From Polaribacter tangerinus (GTDB lineage: Bacteria > Bacteroidota > Bacteroidia > Flavobacteriales > Flavobacteriaceae), in NCBI RefSeq assembly GCF_038024095.1, contig NZ_CP150668.1:1612001-1676000 (forward strand): a DNA stretch of 64,000 nt, read 5' to 3'. Below, in pieces: positions 1 through 7,293 of the stretch. A model generated the notes under the pieces. That model did not search any database. It was not told the DNA's origin and saw only the letters and a program-made list of their open reading frames with translations. Both the position numbers and the translations under genes were made by a program. Positions within the stretch are counted from its first letter, which is position 1. The number at the start of each line of letters is the position of its first letter.

Positions 1-16
1 AGGTGTTTTTACAAAC

Positions 17-580
17 TTATTTTGTTGTTTTAAGTTGTTCTTTTTTTTGTAGATATAAGTTAGCAATCGTCGGGTTATTTAAACAGGATGTTAGTTGAAT
101 TAGTTCGTCACCTTTTTTTACAGTTCCTGGTTTAATTACCTTAAAATACACTCCACAAAAAGTAGTATTCCAGAATTGTTTTACAATTTTCATATCGTTA
201 AAACGAGCGCCTAATTTATAACAAGGATCTCTTTGAATGGTTGCTTCTATAATGGCTTCTCCAACTTTAAAGGTATCTCCCGAATGAATAGTTGTTTCTT
301 CGAGGTTTGAAATGGTTAAGTTTTCGCCAAACATTCCGTAGTTAAATTCTGTAGATGGATATTTCTCTTTCCAAAATTTGTAATGTTCTAAAGAATATGC
401 ATATACGGCTTGTAATATACCGCCGTGATATTTTTTATCTGAAATTTCATCATTGTTTACGCCTTCTTTATTTAAAAAAATAGGTGTATTAACTGGGTAT
501 TTATAAATACCTGTGGTAAACTTTTTTCCTTTCCAGTTTACTTCTTTTCGTTCGCCAATATTCGTTGAAACTACCTTCAT
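17..580 (-). CDS. MOSC domain protein, YiiM-like
   Basis: This 187-aa protein has the layout of a stand-alone MOSC domain, the sulfur-carrier domain shared with the C-terminus of molybdenum cofactor sulfurase. The family's conserved cysteine lies in a RDPCYKLG segment near residue 118, preceded by GMFGENLT and GDTF/GEA motifs typical of YiiM-like proteins. YiiM-type proteins are linked to molybdenum-cofactor-dependent reduction of N-hydroxylated compounds; that role is inferred from the family. It starts at an ATG 18 bp after the upstream acyl-CoA hydratase gene and is the last gene of a leftward run MATE-hydratase-MOSC. No signal peptide is seen, so it is probably cytoplasmic. Confidence 0.85.
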   Translation of the reverse strand: MKVVSTNIGERKEVNWKGKKFTTGIYKYPVNTPIFLNKEGVNNDEISDKKYHGGILQAVYAYSLEHYKFWKEKYPSTEFNYGMFGENLTISNLEETTIHSGDTFKVGEAIIEATIQRDPCYKLGARFNDMKIVKQFWNTTFCGVYFKVIKPGTVKKGDELIQLTSCLNNPTIANLYLQKKEQLKTTK

Positions 581-598
581 AATTTTTGTTGGGAAAAC

Positions 599-1366
599 TT
601 ATTTTTTAAATTTTTCTATGGCTTTTTTTGTAAATGCAGAGAGTACTAGTTTACCAGAAATTTCTGCTCTTTCGCTAAGTAGTTCATTCCAGTTTTCTGT
701 ACCATACCACAATACATTTTTCATTTCTGAAAGCGCCTCTTTATTGTAAGAAGCCAATTTTTCGGCAAATAATATAACTTCTTCATCTAATGCTTTTTTT
801 GTTTCAAAAACTCTAGAATAAAGTCCTTTTTCTTTAGCCCAATATGCATTTTGCCATTGAGTAGCATCTAAAGTTAATGTTGCAGTTGCTGCCACACCAA
901 TTTTTCTTGTAACGATAGGTTCTATAACAAAAGGACCAATTCCAATGGTAAGTTCAGAGAGTTTTATGGAAGCGTTTTCAGTAGCCATGGCATAATCACA
1001 AGCAGCTATTAAGCCAACACCACCGCCAACTGCCTTACCCTGTACACTACCAATTATTAGCTTACCACAGGTTCTCATAGCATTTATTACATTGGCAAAG
1101 CCGTTAAAAAATAGTTTGCCTTCATCTTTATTTGTAATGGCAATTAGTTCGTCAAAAGAAGCTCCAGCACAAAAGGTTTTTTTACCTTCTGATTTTAAAA
1201 TAATGACAGCTACATCAGGATTTTTACCCACTGTTATTAGCTCCTTTTGGAGTCTTTCTAGTAATTTAATAGGAAAAGAGTTACTTGCCGGATGACCAAA
1301 TTCTATAGTTGCTATTTTTGCATGAATATGAGTATATAAGCTTCCGTTTTGTCTTGTAGTAGTCAT
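599..1366 (-). CDS. enoyl-CoA hydratase/isomerase family protein, methylglutaconyl-CoA hydratase (LiuC)-like
   Basis: A 255-aa crotonase-fold protein. The oxyanion-hole segments are visible (FCAGAS near residue 66, and VGGGVGLIAACD near residue 112). The first catalytic Glu of classical enoyl-CoA hydratase, in GGGCEL, is replaced here by Gly (GGGVGL), while the second Glu is kept in KLSELTIG. As I recall, the leucine-catabolism hydratase LiuC and its relatives have the same Gly substitution and a similar SE-x-x-IG-x-x-P segment. I therefore favour methylglutaconyl-CoA hydratase over a fatty-acid hydratase. It lies 9 bp from the MATE gene and 18 bp from the MOSC gene, with no other leu/liu genes nearby. 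The family call is firm and the substrate is inferred. Confidence 0.85.
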   Translation of the reverse strand: MTTTRQNGSLYTHIHAKIATIEFGHPASNSFPIKLLERLQKELITVGKNPDVAVIILKSEGKKTFCAGASFDELIAITNKDEGKLFFNGFANVINAMRTCGKLIIGSVQGKAVGGGVGLIAACDYAMATENASIKLSELTIGIGPFVIEPIVTRKIGVAATATLTLDATQWQNAYWAKEKGLYSRVFETKKALDEEVILFAEKLASYNKEALSEMKNVLWYGTENWNELLSERAEISGKLVLSAFTKKAIEKFKK

Positions 1367-1375
1367 AAATTTATT

Positions 1376-2731
1376 TTAAAGTTTTCGAGTATTTAATTCT
1401 TGGGTTGAAGCTAGAGGTATAAATTTAGTTCTAAATTTAATAATTAATGGCAATCCTCTGGCAATTATCCAAAAAGTAAAAGCAATCCAAATAGCTATTA
1501 GTTTGTAGTTAAGATAATCAAAAATTAGTAAAGTTGGTATAAAGACAACTCCAGTTGCAAGTATTAGTAAATTTCTTAAGTATTTCATTTCTCCCATTCC
1601 TTTAAACATTCCATCAAAAATAAAGGTTATGGCATTTATAGGCTGTGTTATTAATACTATCCAAAAAATAGTATAAAACTGCTCTAAAACCAAGGGTTCT
1701 TTTGTAAAAATTTGTCCTATAAAGTTATACAAACAAAAACCAATACTAGCCATAATAGTTCCTACAAAAATGGCGTACTTAAATAACTTATTACTCAGTT
1801 TTAAAAGTGTTTTATATGCTTTGGCACCTAAAAGTTTACCCGATAAAATATTACCAGCACTCGAATATCCATCAATCATAAAGGCCCCTAAAAGCCAAAT
1901 ATTTAGACTAATTGTATAAGCTGCAATGTATTCTTTACCATAGTATGTAGCGTAAGAAGTAGCAAAATACAATGCAACATTTAAAGCAATAGTTCTCACA
2001 AACAGATTGCCAATCATACCCAATAACCTAGGTACTTCTTTATGAAAGGGAAGTACTATTTTTAATGATATATTTGTTTTTTTTATTAATAAAATTAGTG
2101 AGAGTATTGCCATAACAATTTGTGCAATTACACTTGCATAAGCAGCTCCTTTTATATGCATTGCAGGTATAAAATTATCGATTCCATATACAAGAATTAC
2201 ATCTAAAATAATGTTTGTTAAAGCGCCAATAATTGCAATAATCATTGGATAAAAAGTATTTTGCAATCCTCTAAAAACACCAAATATAGAAAATACAAAA
2301 AGGGCAAAAGGAAAGCCAAATATTCGAATATTAAAATATACAATACAATATTCTAAAATTTTATCTGTTGCATTATAAAATTGAAAAATTTGTTTCGAAA
2401 AAGGGTAACAACAAACTAAAACAAATACACTTCCTAAAATTACAATGGCAATTGCTTGTGCAGGTAGTTCTTTAATTTCTGATAATTTGTTGGCTCCTAC
2501 ATACTGAGAAATAATAGACGAAATTGCACTTCTAATTTGTCCGAAAACCCAAATAAGCATAGATATAAATGCACCAACAATACCTACTGCAGCCAAGCTT
2601 TCTGTTGCGTTAACACTTATATTGCCAATTATTGCCGTATCTGTAATAGATAATAAGGGTTCTGCAATACCTGCAATAAGAGCAGGAATAGCCAGTTTAT
2701 TAATGTTTTTAAATGAAATACTATTTGTCAA
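1376..2731 (-). CDS. MATE family multidrug/Na+ efflux transporter (DinF-type)
   Basis: An integral membrane antiporter of about 451 aa with roughly twelve hydrophobic segments. The N-terminus (NKLAIPALIAGIAEPLLS, then DTAIIGN) is the DinF-type MATE signature, and length fits the family. The reading frame is open from a TTG at 2758, but a good Bacteroidota -7 element (TACCTTTG on the minus strand, 2746-2753) lies inside that extension. Transcription would then begin around 2739, so I place the start at the second TTG (2729-2731), giving a product beginning M-TNSISFKNINKL. No ATG is available nearby. It is the first gene of the MATE-hydratase-MOSC run. The substrate cannot be told from the sequence. 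Confidence 0.85.
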   Translation of the reverse strand: MTNSISFKNINKLAIPALIAGIAEPLLSITDTAIIGNISVNATESLAAVGIVGAFISMLIWVFGQIRSAISSIISQYVGANKLSEIKELPAQAIAIVILGSVFVLVCCYPFSKQIFQFYNATDKILEYCIVYFNIRIFGFPFALFVFSIFGVFRGLQNTFYPMIIAIIGALTNIILDVILVYGIDNFIPAMHIKGAAYASVIAQIVMAILSLILLIKKTNISLKIVLPFHKEVPRLLGMIGNLFVRTIALNVALYFATSYATYYGKEYIAAYTISLNIWLLGAFMIDGYSSAGNILSGKLLGAKAYKTLLKLSNKLFKYAIFVGTIMASIGFCLYNFIGQIFTKEPLVLEQFYTIFWIVLITQPINAITFIFDGMFKGMGEMKYLRNLLILATGVVFIPTLLIFDYLNYKLIAIWIAFTFWIIARGLPLIIKFRTKFIPLASTQELNTRKL

Positions 2732-2745
2732 AAAATATTTTTTTA

Positions 2746-2753
2746 CAAAGGTA
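2746..2753 (-). promoter_or_regulatory. -7 promoter element of the MATE operon
   Basis: On the minus strand this reads TACCTTTG, an exact match to the Bacteroidota -7 consensus TAnnTTTG. It falls inside the longest possible reading frame of the MATE gene and so argues for the shorter TTG start at 2731. Confidence 0.5.
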
Positions 2754-2796
2754 ATCAACTCTAAAAACAGTCCCTATTTAATTCGCTAAAAAATAG

Positions 2797-2804
2797 TAAC
2801 TTTG
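2797..2804 (+). promoter_or_regulatory. -7 promoter element of the universal stress protein gene
   Basis: TAACTTTG matches the Bacteroidota TAnnTTTG consensus and lies 19 bp before the ATG at 2824. No clear -33 TTG was seen at the expected spacing. Confidence 0.5.
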
Positions 2805-2823
2805 CTTTTTAATCTCTTCTATT

Positions 2824-3615
2824 ATGAAACATATTTTAGTACCAATTGGAGCTACAGAAAGCGCTCAAAAAACATTGCAATATGCTATAGATTTTGCCTC
2901 AGAAATAAACGCTAAAGTGTATGTTTTTAGAGCTTATAATGTTAAAGCGAAAGCTGGCACTATTATAAATATAGACTCTATTATTGCTCGTGAAACGAGT
3001 TTGTACTTAAGGGCAATTGTAAGTGCTTGTAATACTAAAAATGTAGATATTAAATTGATTTCTGTAAAGGGAGGTGTAGTAGATAGTGTGCATCATATTG
3101 TAGACGAAATTGGTGTTGATTTAATAATTGTTGGTGCAAAAAATAATACCATTAAAGAAGAATTGTTTTTAGGTAAAACAGCTGGTAAATTGGTAAAACA
3201 GACTAATATACCGTTGTTGGTAATTCCAGAAAATTACGAGTATCAACCAATTAAAAACGTTTTAATGGCATTTAAATCTGGTGTAGTAAAGAGTAAAACC
3301 GTATTAAACCCATTAAAATATTTTGTAAATAATTTTGGTGCTTTGGTACATTTATTATTGGTAAAAACGCCCAATTATACAGAAGATGATTTAGTGCTAG
3401 ACGCCAACTTAGAAAATTTAAAAACTACCTTAACAGTTTCAGAAAATGCCACAACATTTCAGGGAGTTTTAGAACATGTAAAAACGCAAAACCCAGATAT
3501 GATTTGTGTTTACAGACGCAAAAGAGGTTTTTTTAACAAACTCTGGGAGAAAAATACCATACTAAAAGAAGAGTTTTATTCTAATGTACCTTTGTTAGTT
3601 TTAAAAGGAAGATAG
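2824..3615 (+). CDS. universal stress protein, two tandem UspA domains
   Basis: A 263-aa cytoplasmic protein with two tandem UspA-like domains. The first (residues 1-138) starts MKHILVPIGATESAQ and ends with LLVIPEN, with the strand-helix pattern and a GxxxNTIKEELFLGKTAGKLVKQ stretch in place of the usual nucleotide loop. The second (about 145-263) is more divergent and ends VPLLVLKGR. Two-domain Usp proteins of this length are common in Flavobacteriia and are associated with stress or energy limitation, but no precise function is known. It is divergent from the MATE operon and convergent with the AddB-like gene, whose stop lies 6 bp away. Confidence 0.9.
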   Translation: MKHILVPIGATESAQKTLQYAIDFASEINAKVYVFRAYNVKAKAGTIINIDSIIARETSLYLRAIVSACNTKNVDIKLISVKGGVVDSVHHIVDEIGVDLIIVGAKNNTIKEELFLGKTAGKLVKQTNIPLLVIPENYEYQPIKNVLMAFKSGVVKSKTVLNPLKYFVNNFGALVHLLLVKTPNYTEDDLVLDANLENLKTTLTVSENATTFQGVLEHVKTQNPDMICVYRRKRGFFNKLWEKNTILKEEFYSNVPLLVLKGR

Positions 3616-3621
3616 TTTTAG

Positions 3622-6375
3622 TTAGTATTTTAATCCTTCGGGCTCAATAAAAGGTATCTCTGGGTTATATATTTCTATTATAAACTGTTTTATTTCTGCT
3701 AAAAATTCGTCTAACCTTTCAGGAGTAATATCTAGGTCTTGTTTTCTAGTATTTTTAGAAAAATTTACTGGTAAAAAGCCATTATTTAAGTTCTTAAAAG
3801 AATAAATTCCTGCTTTTAGAGGTTTGTTAAAATTGTGATTTTTGTTTCTGGTATACAAAATAGCATACAACAAAACTTGAACAGCTTTGTGGTATTTTTC
3901 GTCTCTCAGCTCAGTAAATGTTGGCACTTTTAAATTGCTAGTACTTACCATTCCAGTTTTATAGTCTATAATTCTTATAGTACCGTTAAGCTCATCTATT
4001 CTATCAATTTCTCCGTTTAATTTTACAGGAAAAGGTAATTCTTTAATGTTAATTTCTGTAGATAATTTTACCTCTGTCGCAATAACTTTTAACGTGTTTT
4101 TTGGATTTAGAAGTAGTGCTTTTTCCTGAGATAAAAAATTGCTTACAAACCTATTAGCTACCTCAAAAATGAGTCTATTTTTACCGGTGGATAAATCGCC
4201 GTTTTTAAATTCTGTTTTAAAAAAATTAATAACCAAGTTTTTGGCTTTACTTTCCATTTCTACAATCATTGCTACAGACAGGTTTGTATGTAAGTTTGGT
4301 TTATACAAAGCGTCTAGCGTTTTATGAACCACTGTTCCTAAGGTGTTAAAAGCAACGGTTTCTTCTACATCGTCAAATTCTTTTATTTTAAGTATTTTTC
4401 GCTGATAAAAGGATACAGGATTGTACAAATAGTTAGTTATTGATGAAGGAGAAAAGCCTGTAGAAGCAATGTTTTTTAAGCGATCTAGAGTTATTTTGTC
4501 TTTAGAAATTTTTTTTAATGCTTTTTTATCTAACACTATTTTTGGTGCTATTAATTTTTGACTAACGTCCTGTCTTATCATTTCTAGCTGGCTAACAAAC
4601 CTACTTTTTTCTCCACTACCAAATACGTCATGCTCCGTATTGTAAATAATAAATACATTTTTTGCGCGCTGCAATAATCTAAAAAAGTGATAGGAAAAAA
4701 TTGCATCTTTTTCTTTGTAGGTTGGTAAGCCAAAGGCTACTTTTACATCAAACGGTATAAAAGAATTTTGTTGTGCACTTGCTGGTAAAACCCCTTCGTT
4801 TGTAGAGGTTAAAATAATATTTTCGAAGTCTAAAACTCGAGTTTCTAACATTCCCATTAGTTGAAGACCTTTTAGTGGTTCTCCCTGAAAAGAGAGCGAT
4901 TCAGAACCAACTAATTGATTAAAAAATAGCGATAATGTTTTTAAATCTGTAAAGTAAGAAAATTGATCTTGTAGTGTTTTTAGTTGAGTGAAAACAGTAT
5001 GATATCGATATAAAAACTCTTTCTCTAAACTATCTTTTGTGTTTCTAAGTAAATTTATTAATTGTAAAATTCTGTTTAAGAATTGGTCGATGGTACTAAA
5101 GCTATCAAAAATACTAATTATAACTTTATGGGTTTCTATTGTGGTTTGTTTTAGAAAATTATTAAGTTTATCTACGGTGATAAAAGTATCGTTATTCTTA
5201 GCAATACTTTCTGTAAAATCATCTACAATACTACTATTGTCTTTAGTTAAATACCCATACACACTTTGGTGTTTTAAAAAGCGAATAATATCTTTATAAT
5301 AAAACTCATTAACAGCCTTTTTTTGCAACCTTTCTTGCGAGATAAATAGTTGAAATATGGCATGAAATAAACTAGTAGTAGGAATATCTTTTAGAGGATA
5401 TCCCATGGTTATATTTATAGCATTAATGTTTTTAGGTAAAGAATTTAGAGTAATAGGCAACAGTGTTTCGTCTGCTAAAACCAATGCTGTATTGTTAAAA
5501 TTAGCAAATTTTTCTAAAATTTCACCTGCATATTTAATTTGCGTTGTGTTTTTAGAGGCGCCAATAACTTGTATGTTTTTTGTTTCAGAAAAATTATTAC
5601 CTATTGTTTTTAGCGTATTTTTCTCGTAATACTTCCATTCTTTTTTATATTTTCTGATAAAAGCACCAGCTTGATGATTGGAGTTAAAAAAAGCACTGTC
5701 TAAATCCCAATAAATATCTGAATTTCCAGCACCAAGAACTTTTTGAAACAATAGCTCTTCGGCTTTGTTTAGAGCGTTAAAACCTAAAAAAATGAATTTT
5801 TTGTGGTTGTTTTTCTCTAGATAATTGTCAATTTTAACACAAGATTCTCTATACATTAAACCTTGGTAACCCTTTTTTCTGTCTTTTAAAAAGTTATAAA
5901 ACTTAGGGTAGTAGAGATGTAACTTTTCTAAGAATAAATAATGATCTTTCATGAACTCAGTTTCCTGAAATGTGCCAGTTACCGACCATTTCTTTAATCG
6001 CTGAATATCTCTTAAATAAATAAATATCTCTTTTGTATTTATTAAATGTTGGTCTAACTCGTTAAAATCTTGTAGAACTGTAAAAGCCCACGAAGAAAAA
6101 ACATCAAAAGAATCTGCATTTTTTTCCAATGATTTGTAAACGCTATAAAAGTCGAATAGCAATTGTACGCTATCAGCTTTTTTAATTTCAGAAACTTGCT
6201 CTATAAATTGCTCTATACTTAAAGTTTCTGGTAAAAAGCCAATAGAAATTTTTTCTTTTATAGTTTGCTTTAAAAATACTTTTGCCCTTTGAGACGGTAA
6301 AATAAATACTACATCATCAAAAGATTTTGTAGTTTTTAATACTTCGTCTAAGGTTTGAGAAATAAAAGAATTCAT
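3622..6375 (-). CDS. PD-(D/E)XK nuclease family protein, AddB-like
   Basis: A protein of about 917 aa with an inactive-helicase-like body and a C-terminal RecB-type nuclease domain. The nuclease motifs are visible in order: HKTLDALY (His), NGEIDRID (Asp) and IIDYKTG (Asp and Lys), roughly residues 690-820. This is the Bacteroidota AddB-like partner of a UvrD/RecB-like helicase-nuclease in double-strand-break resection. The helicase partner is not in this window, and I do not see the four-Cys iron-sulfur cluster of classical AddB. The frame is open to a TTG at 6390, but the ATG at 6375 gives the expected N-terminus MNSFISQTL and is preferred. Confidence 0.85.
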   Translation of the reverse strand: MNSFISQTLDEVLKTTKSFDDVVFILPSQRAKVFLKQTIKEKISIGFLPETLSIEQFIEQVSEIKKADSVQLLFDFYSVYKSLEKNADSFDVFSSWAFTVLQDFNELDQHLINTKEIFIYLRDIQRLKKWSVTGTFQETEFMKDHYLFLEKLHLYYPKFYNFLKDRKKGYQGLMYRESCVKIDNYLEKNNHKKFIFLGFNALNKAEELLFQKVLGAGNSDIYWDLDSAFFNSNHQAGAFIRKYKKEWKYYEKNTLKTIGNNFSETKNIQVIGASKNTTQIKYAGEILEKFANFNNTALVLADETLLPITLNSLPKNINAINITMGYPLKDIPTTSLFHAIFQLFISQERLQKKAVNEFYYKDIIRFLKHQSVYGYLTKDNSSIVDDFTESIAKNNDTFITVDKLNNFLKQTTIETHKVIISIFDSFSTIDQFLNRILQLINLLRNTKDSLEKEFLYRYHTVFTQLKTLQDQFSYFTDLKTLSLFFNQLVGSESLSFQGEPLKGLQLMGMLETRVLDFENIILTSTNEGVLPASAQQNSFIPFDVKVAFGLPTYKEKDAIFSYHFFRLLQRAKNVFIIYNTEHDVFGSGEKSRFVSQLEMIRQDVSQKLIAPKIVLDKKALKKISKDKITLDRLKNIASTGFSPSSITNYLYNPVSFYQRKILKIKEFDDVEETVAFNTLGTVVHKTLDALYKPNLHTNLSVAMIVEMESKAKNLVINFFKTEFKNGDLSTGKNRLIFEVANRFVSNFLSQEKALLLNPKNTLKVIATEVKLSTEINIKELPFPVKLNGEIDRIDELNGTIRIIDYKTGMVSTSNLKVPTFTELRDEKYHKAVQVLLYAILYTRNKNHNFNKPLKAGIYSFKNLNNGFLPVNFSKNTRKQDLDITPERLDEFLAEIKQFIIEIYNPEIPFIEPEGLKY

Positions 6376-6455
6376 TACATTTTTTTTCAAATAAAGAGAT
6401 TTCTAAATTACAAAAAGTTACCTTTATAACTCAGCTATTTTAAAAATTAATTTTC

Positions 6456-7238
6456 ATGCAAAACGAATTAAAAATTGTTGGTGTTCAGGCACCTTTGTTT
6501 TGGGAAGATGCAAGCCAAAATTGTTGTTTTTTCGAACAAAAAATTCAAGAACTAAAAGGGAGTATCGATCTAATTGTATTACCAGAAATGTTTACATCTG
6601 GTTTTACGATGCAGCCAAATAAGGTGGCAGAAGAGATAGACGGTTTTTCTGTTTCTTGGATGCAAAAAATAGCAAGTTTAAGGCAAGTTGCTATTTGTGG
6701 AAGCTTGGTTATTAAAGAAAAAAGCAACTATTTTAACACATTTATTTTTGTACATCCATCAAAAAAAGTAGAAACCTATATAAAAAGGCATTCATTTACT
6801 TTAGCAGGTGAACACAAACTATATACTTCTGGAAAAGAACAGGTTATTATTACATACAAAGGATGGCGTATTTGCCCTCAAATATGTTATGATTTACGGT
6901 TTCCTGTTTGGTCTAGAAACACAAACAACTATCATTTATTAATTTATGTTGCCAACTGGCCAGTAACTAGAATAAAAGCATGGGAAACTCTTTTACAAGC
7001 TAGGGCTATAGAAAATATGTCTTATACAATAGGAGTTAATAGAATTGGTAAAGATGCAAATGGTTACGAATATTCTGGCAATTCTTTAATTATAGATTAT
7101 TTAGGTGAAAAGTGTGCTTCTTTACATACTAATACCGAGGGTTTTATTATTACTACATTGCATAAAAGCGCGCTTGAAGAAACCAGAAATAAACTGAATT
7201 TTTTAGCCGATATGGATTCCTTTTCTATTGCTAATTAA
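6456..7238 (+). CDS. nitrilase-superfamily amidohydrolase (omega-amidase/YafV-like)
   Basis: A 260-aa cytoplasmic enzyme with the complete Glu-Lys-Cys triad of the nitrilase superfamily: Glu in LPEMFTSGF (about residue 44), Lys in YIKRHSFTLAGEH (about 110) and Cys in PQICYDLRFP (about 145). The FTSGFTM and AGEHxxYTSG signatures fit the omega-amidase branch (YafV/Nit2). That branch hydrolyses alpha-ketoglutaramate, a metabolite-repair step; this substrate is inferred from the family. It is divergent from the AddB-like gene across 80 bp and is followed by a strong bidirectional terminator. Confidence 0.9.
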   Translation: MQNELKIVGVQAPLFWEDASQNCCFFEQKIQELKGSIDLIVLPEMFTSGFTMQPNKVAEEIDGFSVSWMQKIASLRQVAICGSLVIKEKSNYFNTFIFVHPSKKVETYIKRHSFTLAGEHKLYTSGKEQVIITYKGWRICPQICYDLRFPVWSRNTNNYHLLIYVANWPVTRIKAWETLLQARAIENMSYTIGVNRIGKDANGYEYSGNSLIIDYLGEKCASLHTNTEGFIITTLHKSALEETRNKLNFLADMDSFSIAN

Positions 7239-7242
7239 TAAA

Positions 7243-7276
7243 AAAACTCCTGTAAATTTATATTTACAGGAGTTTT
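7243..7276. terminator. bidirectional terminator between convergent genes
   Basis: A perfect 15-bp inverted repeat (arms 7243-7257 and 7262-7276, loop of four) with A-run and T-run flanks. It lies between the convergent nitrilase and propeller-protein genes. Confidence 0.85.
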
Positions 7277-7293
7277 AAAAGAGTGTTAAATTG

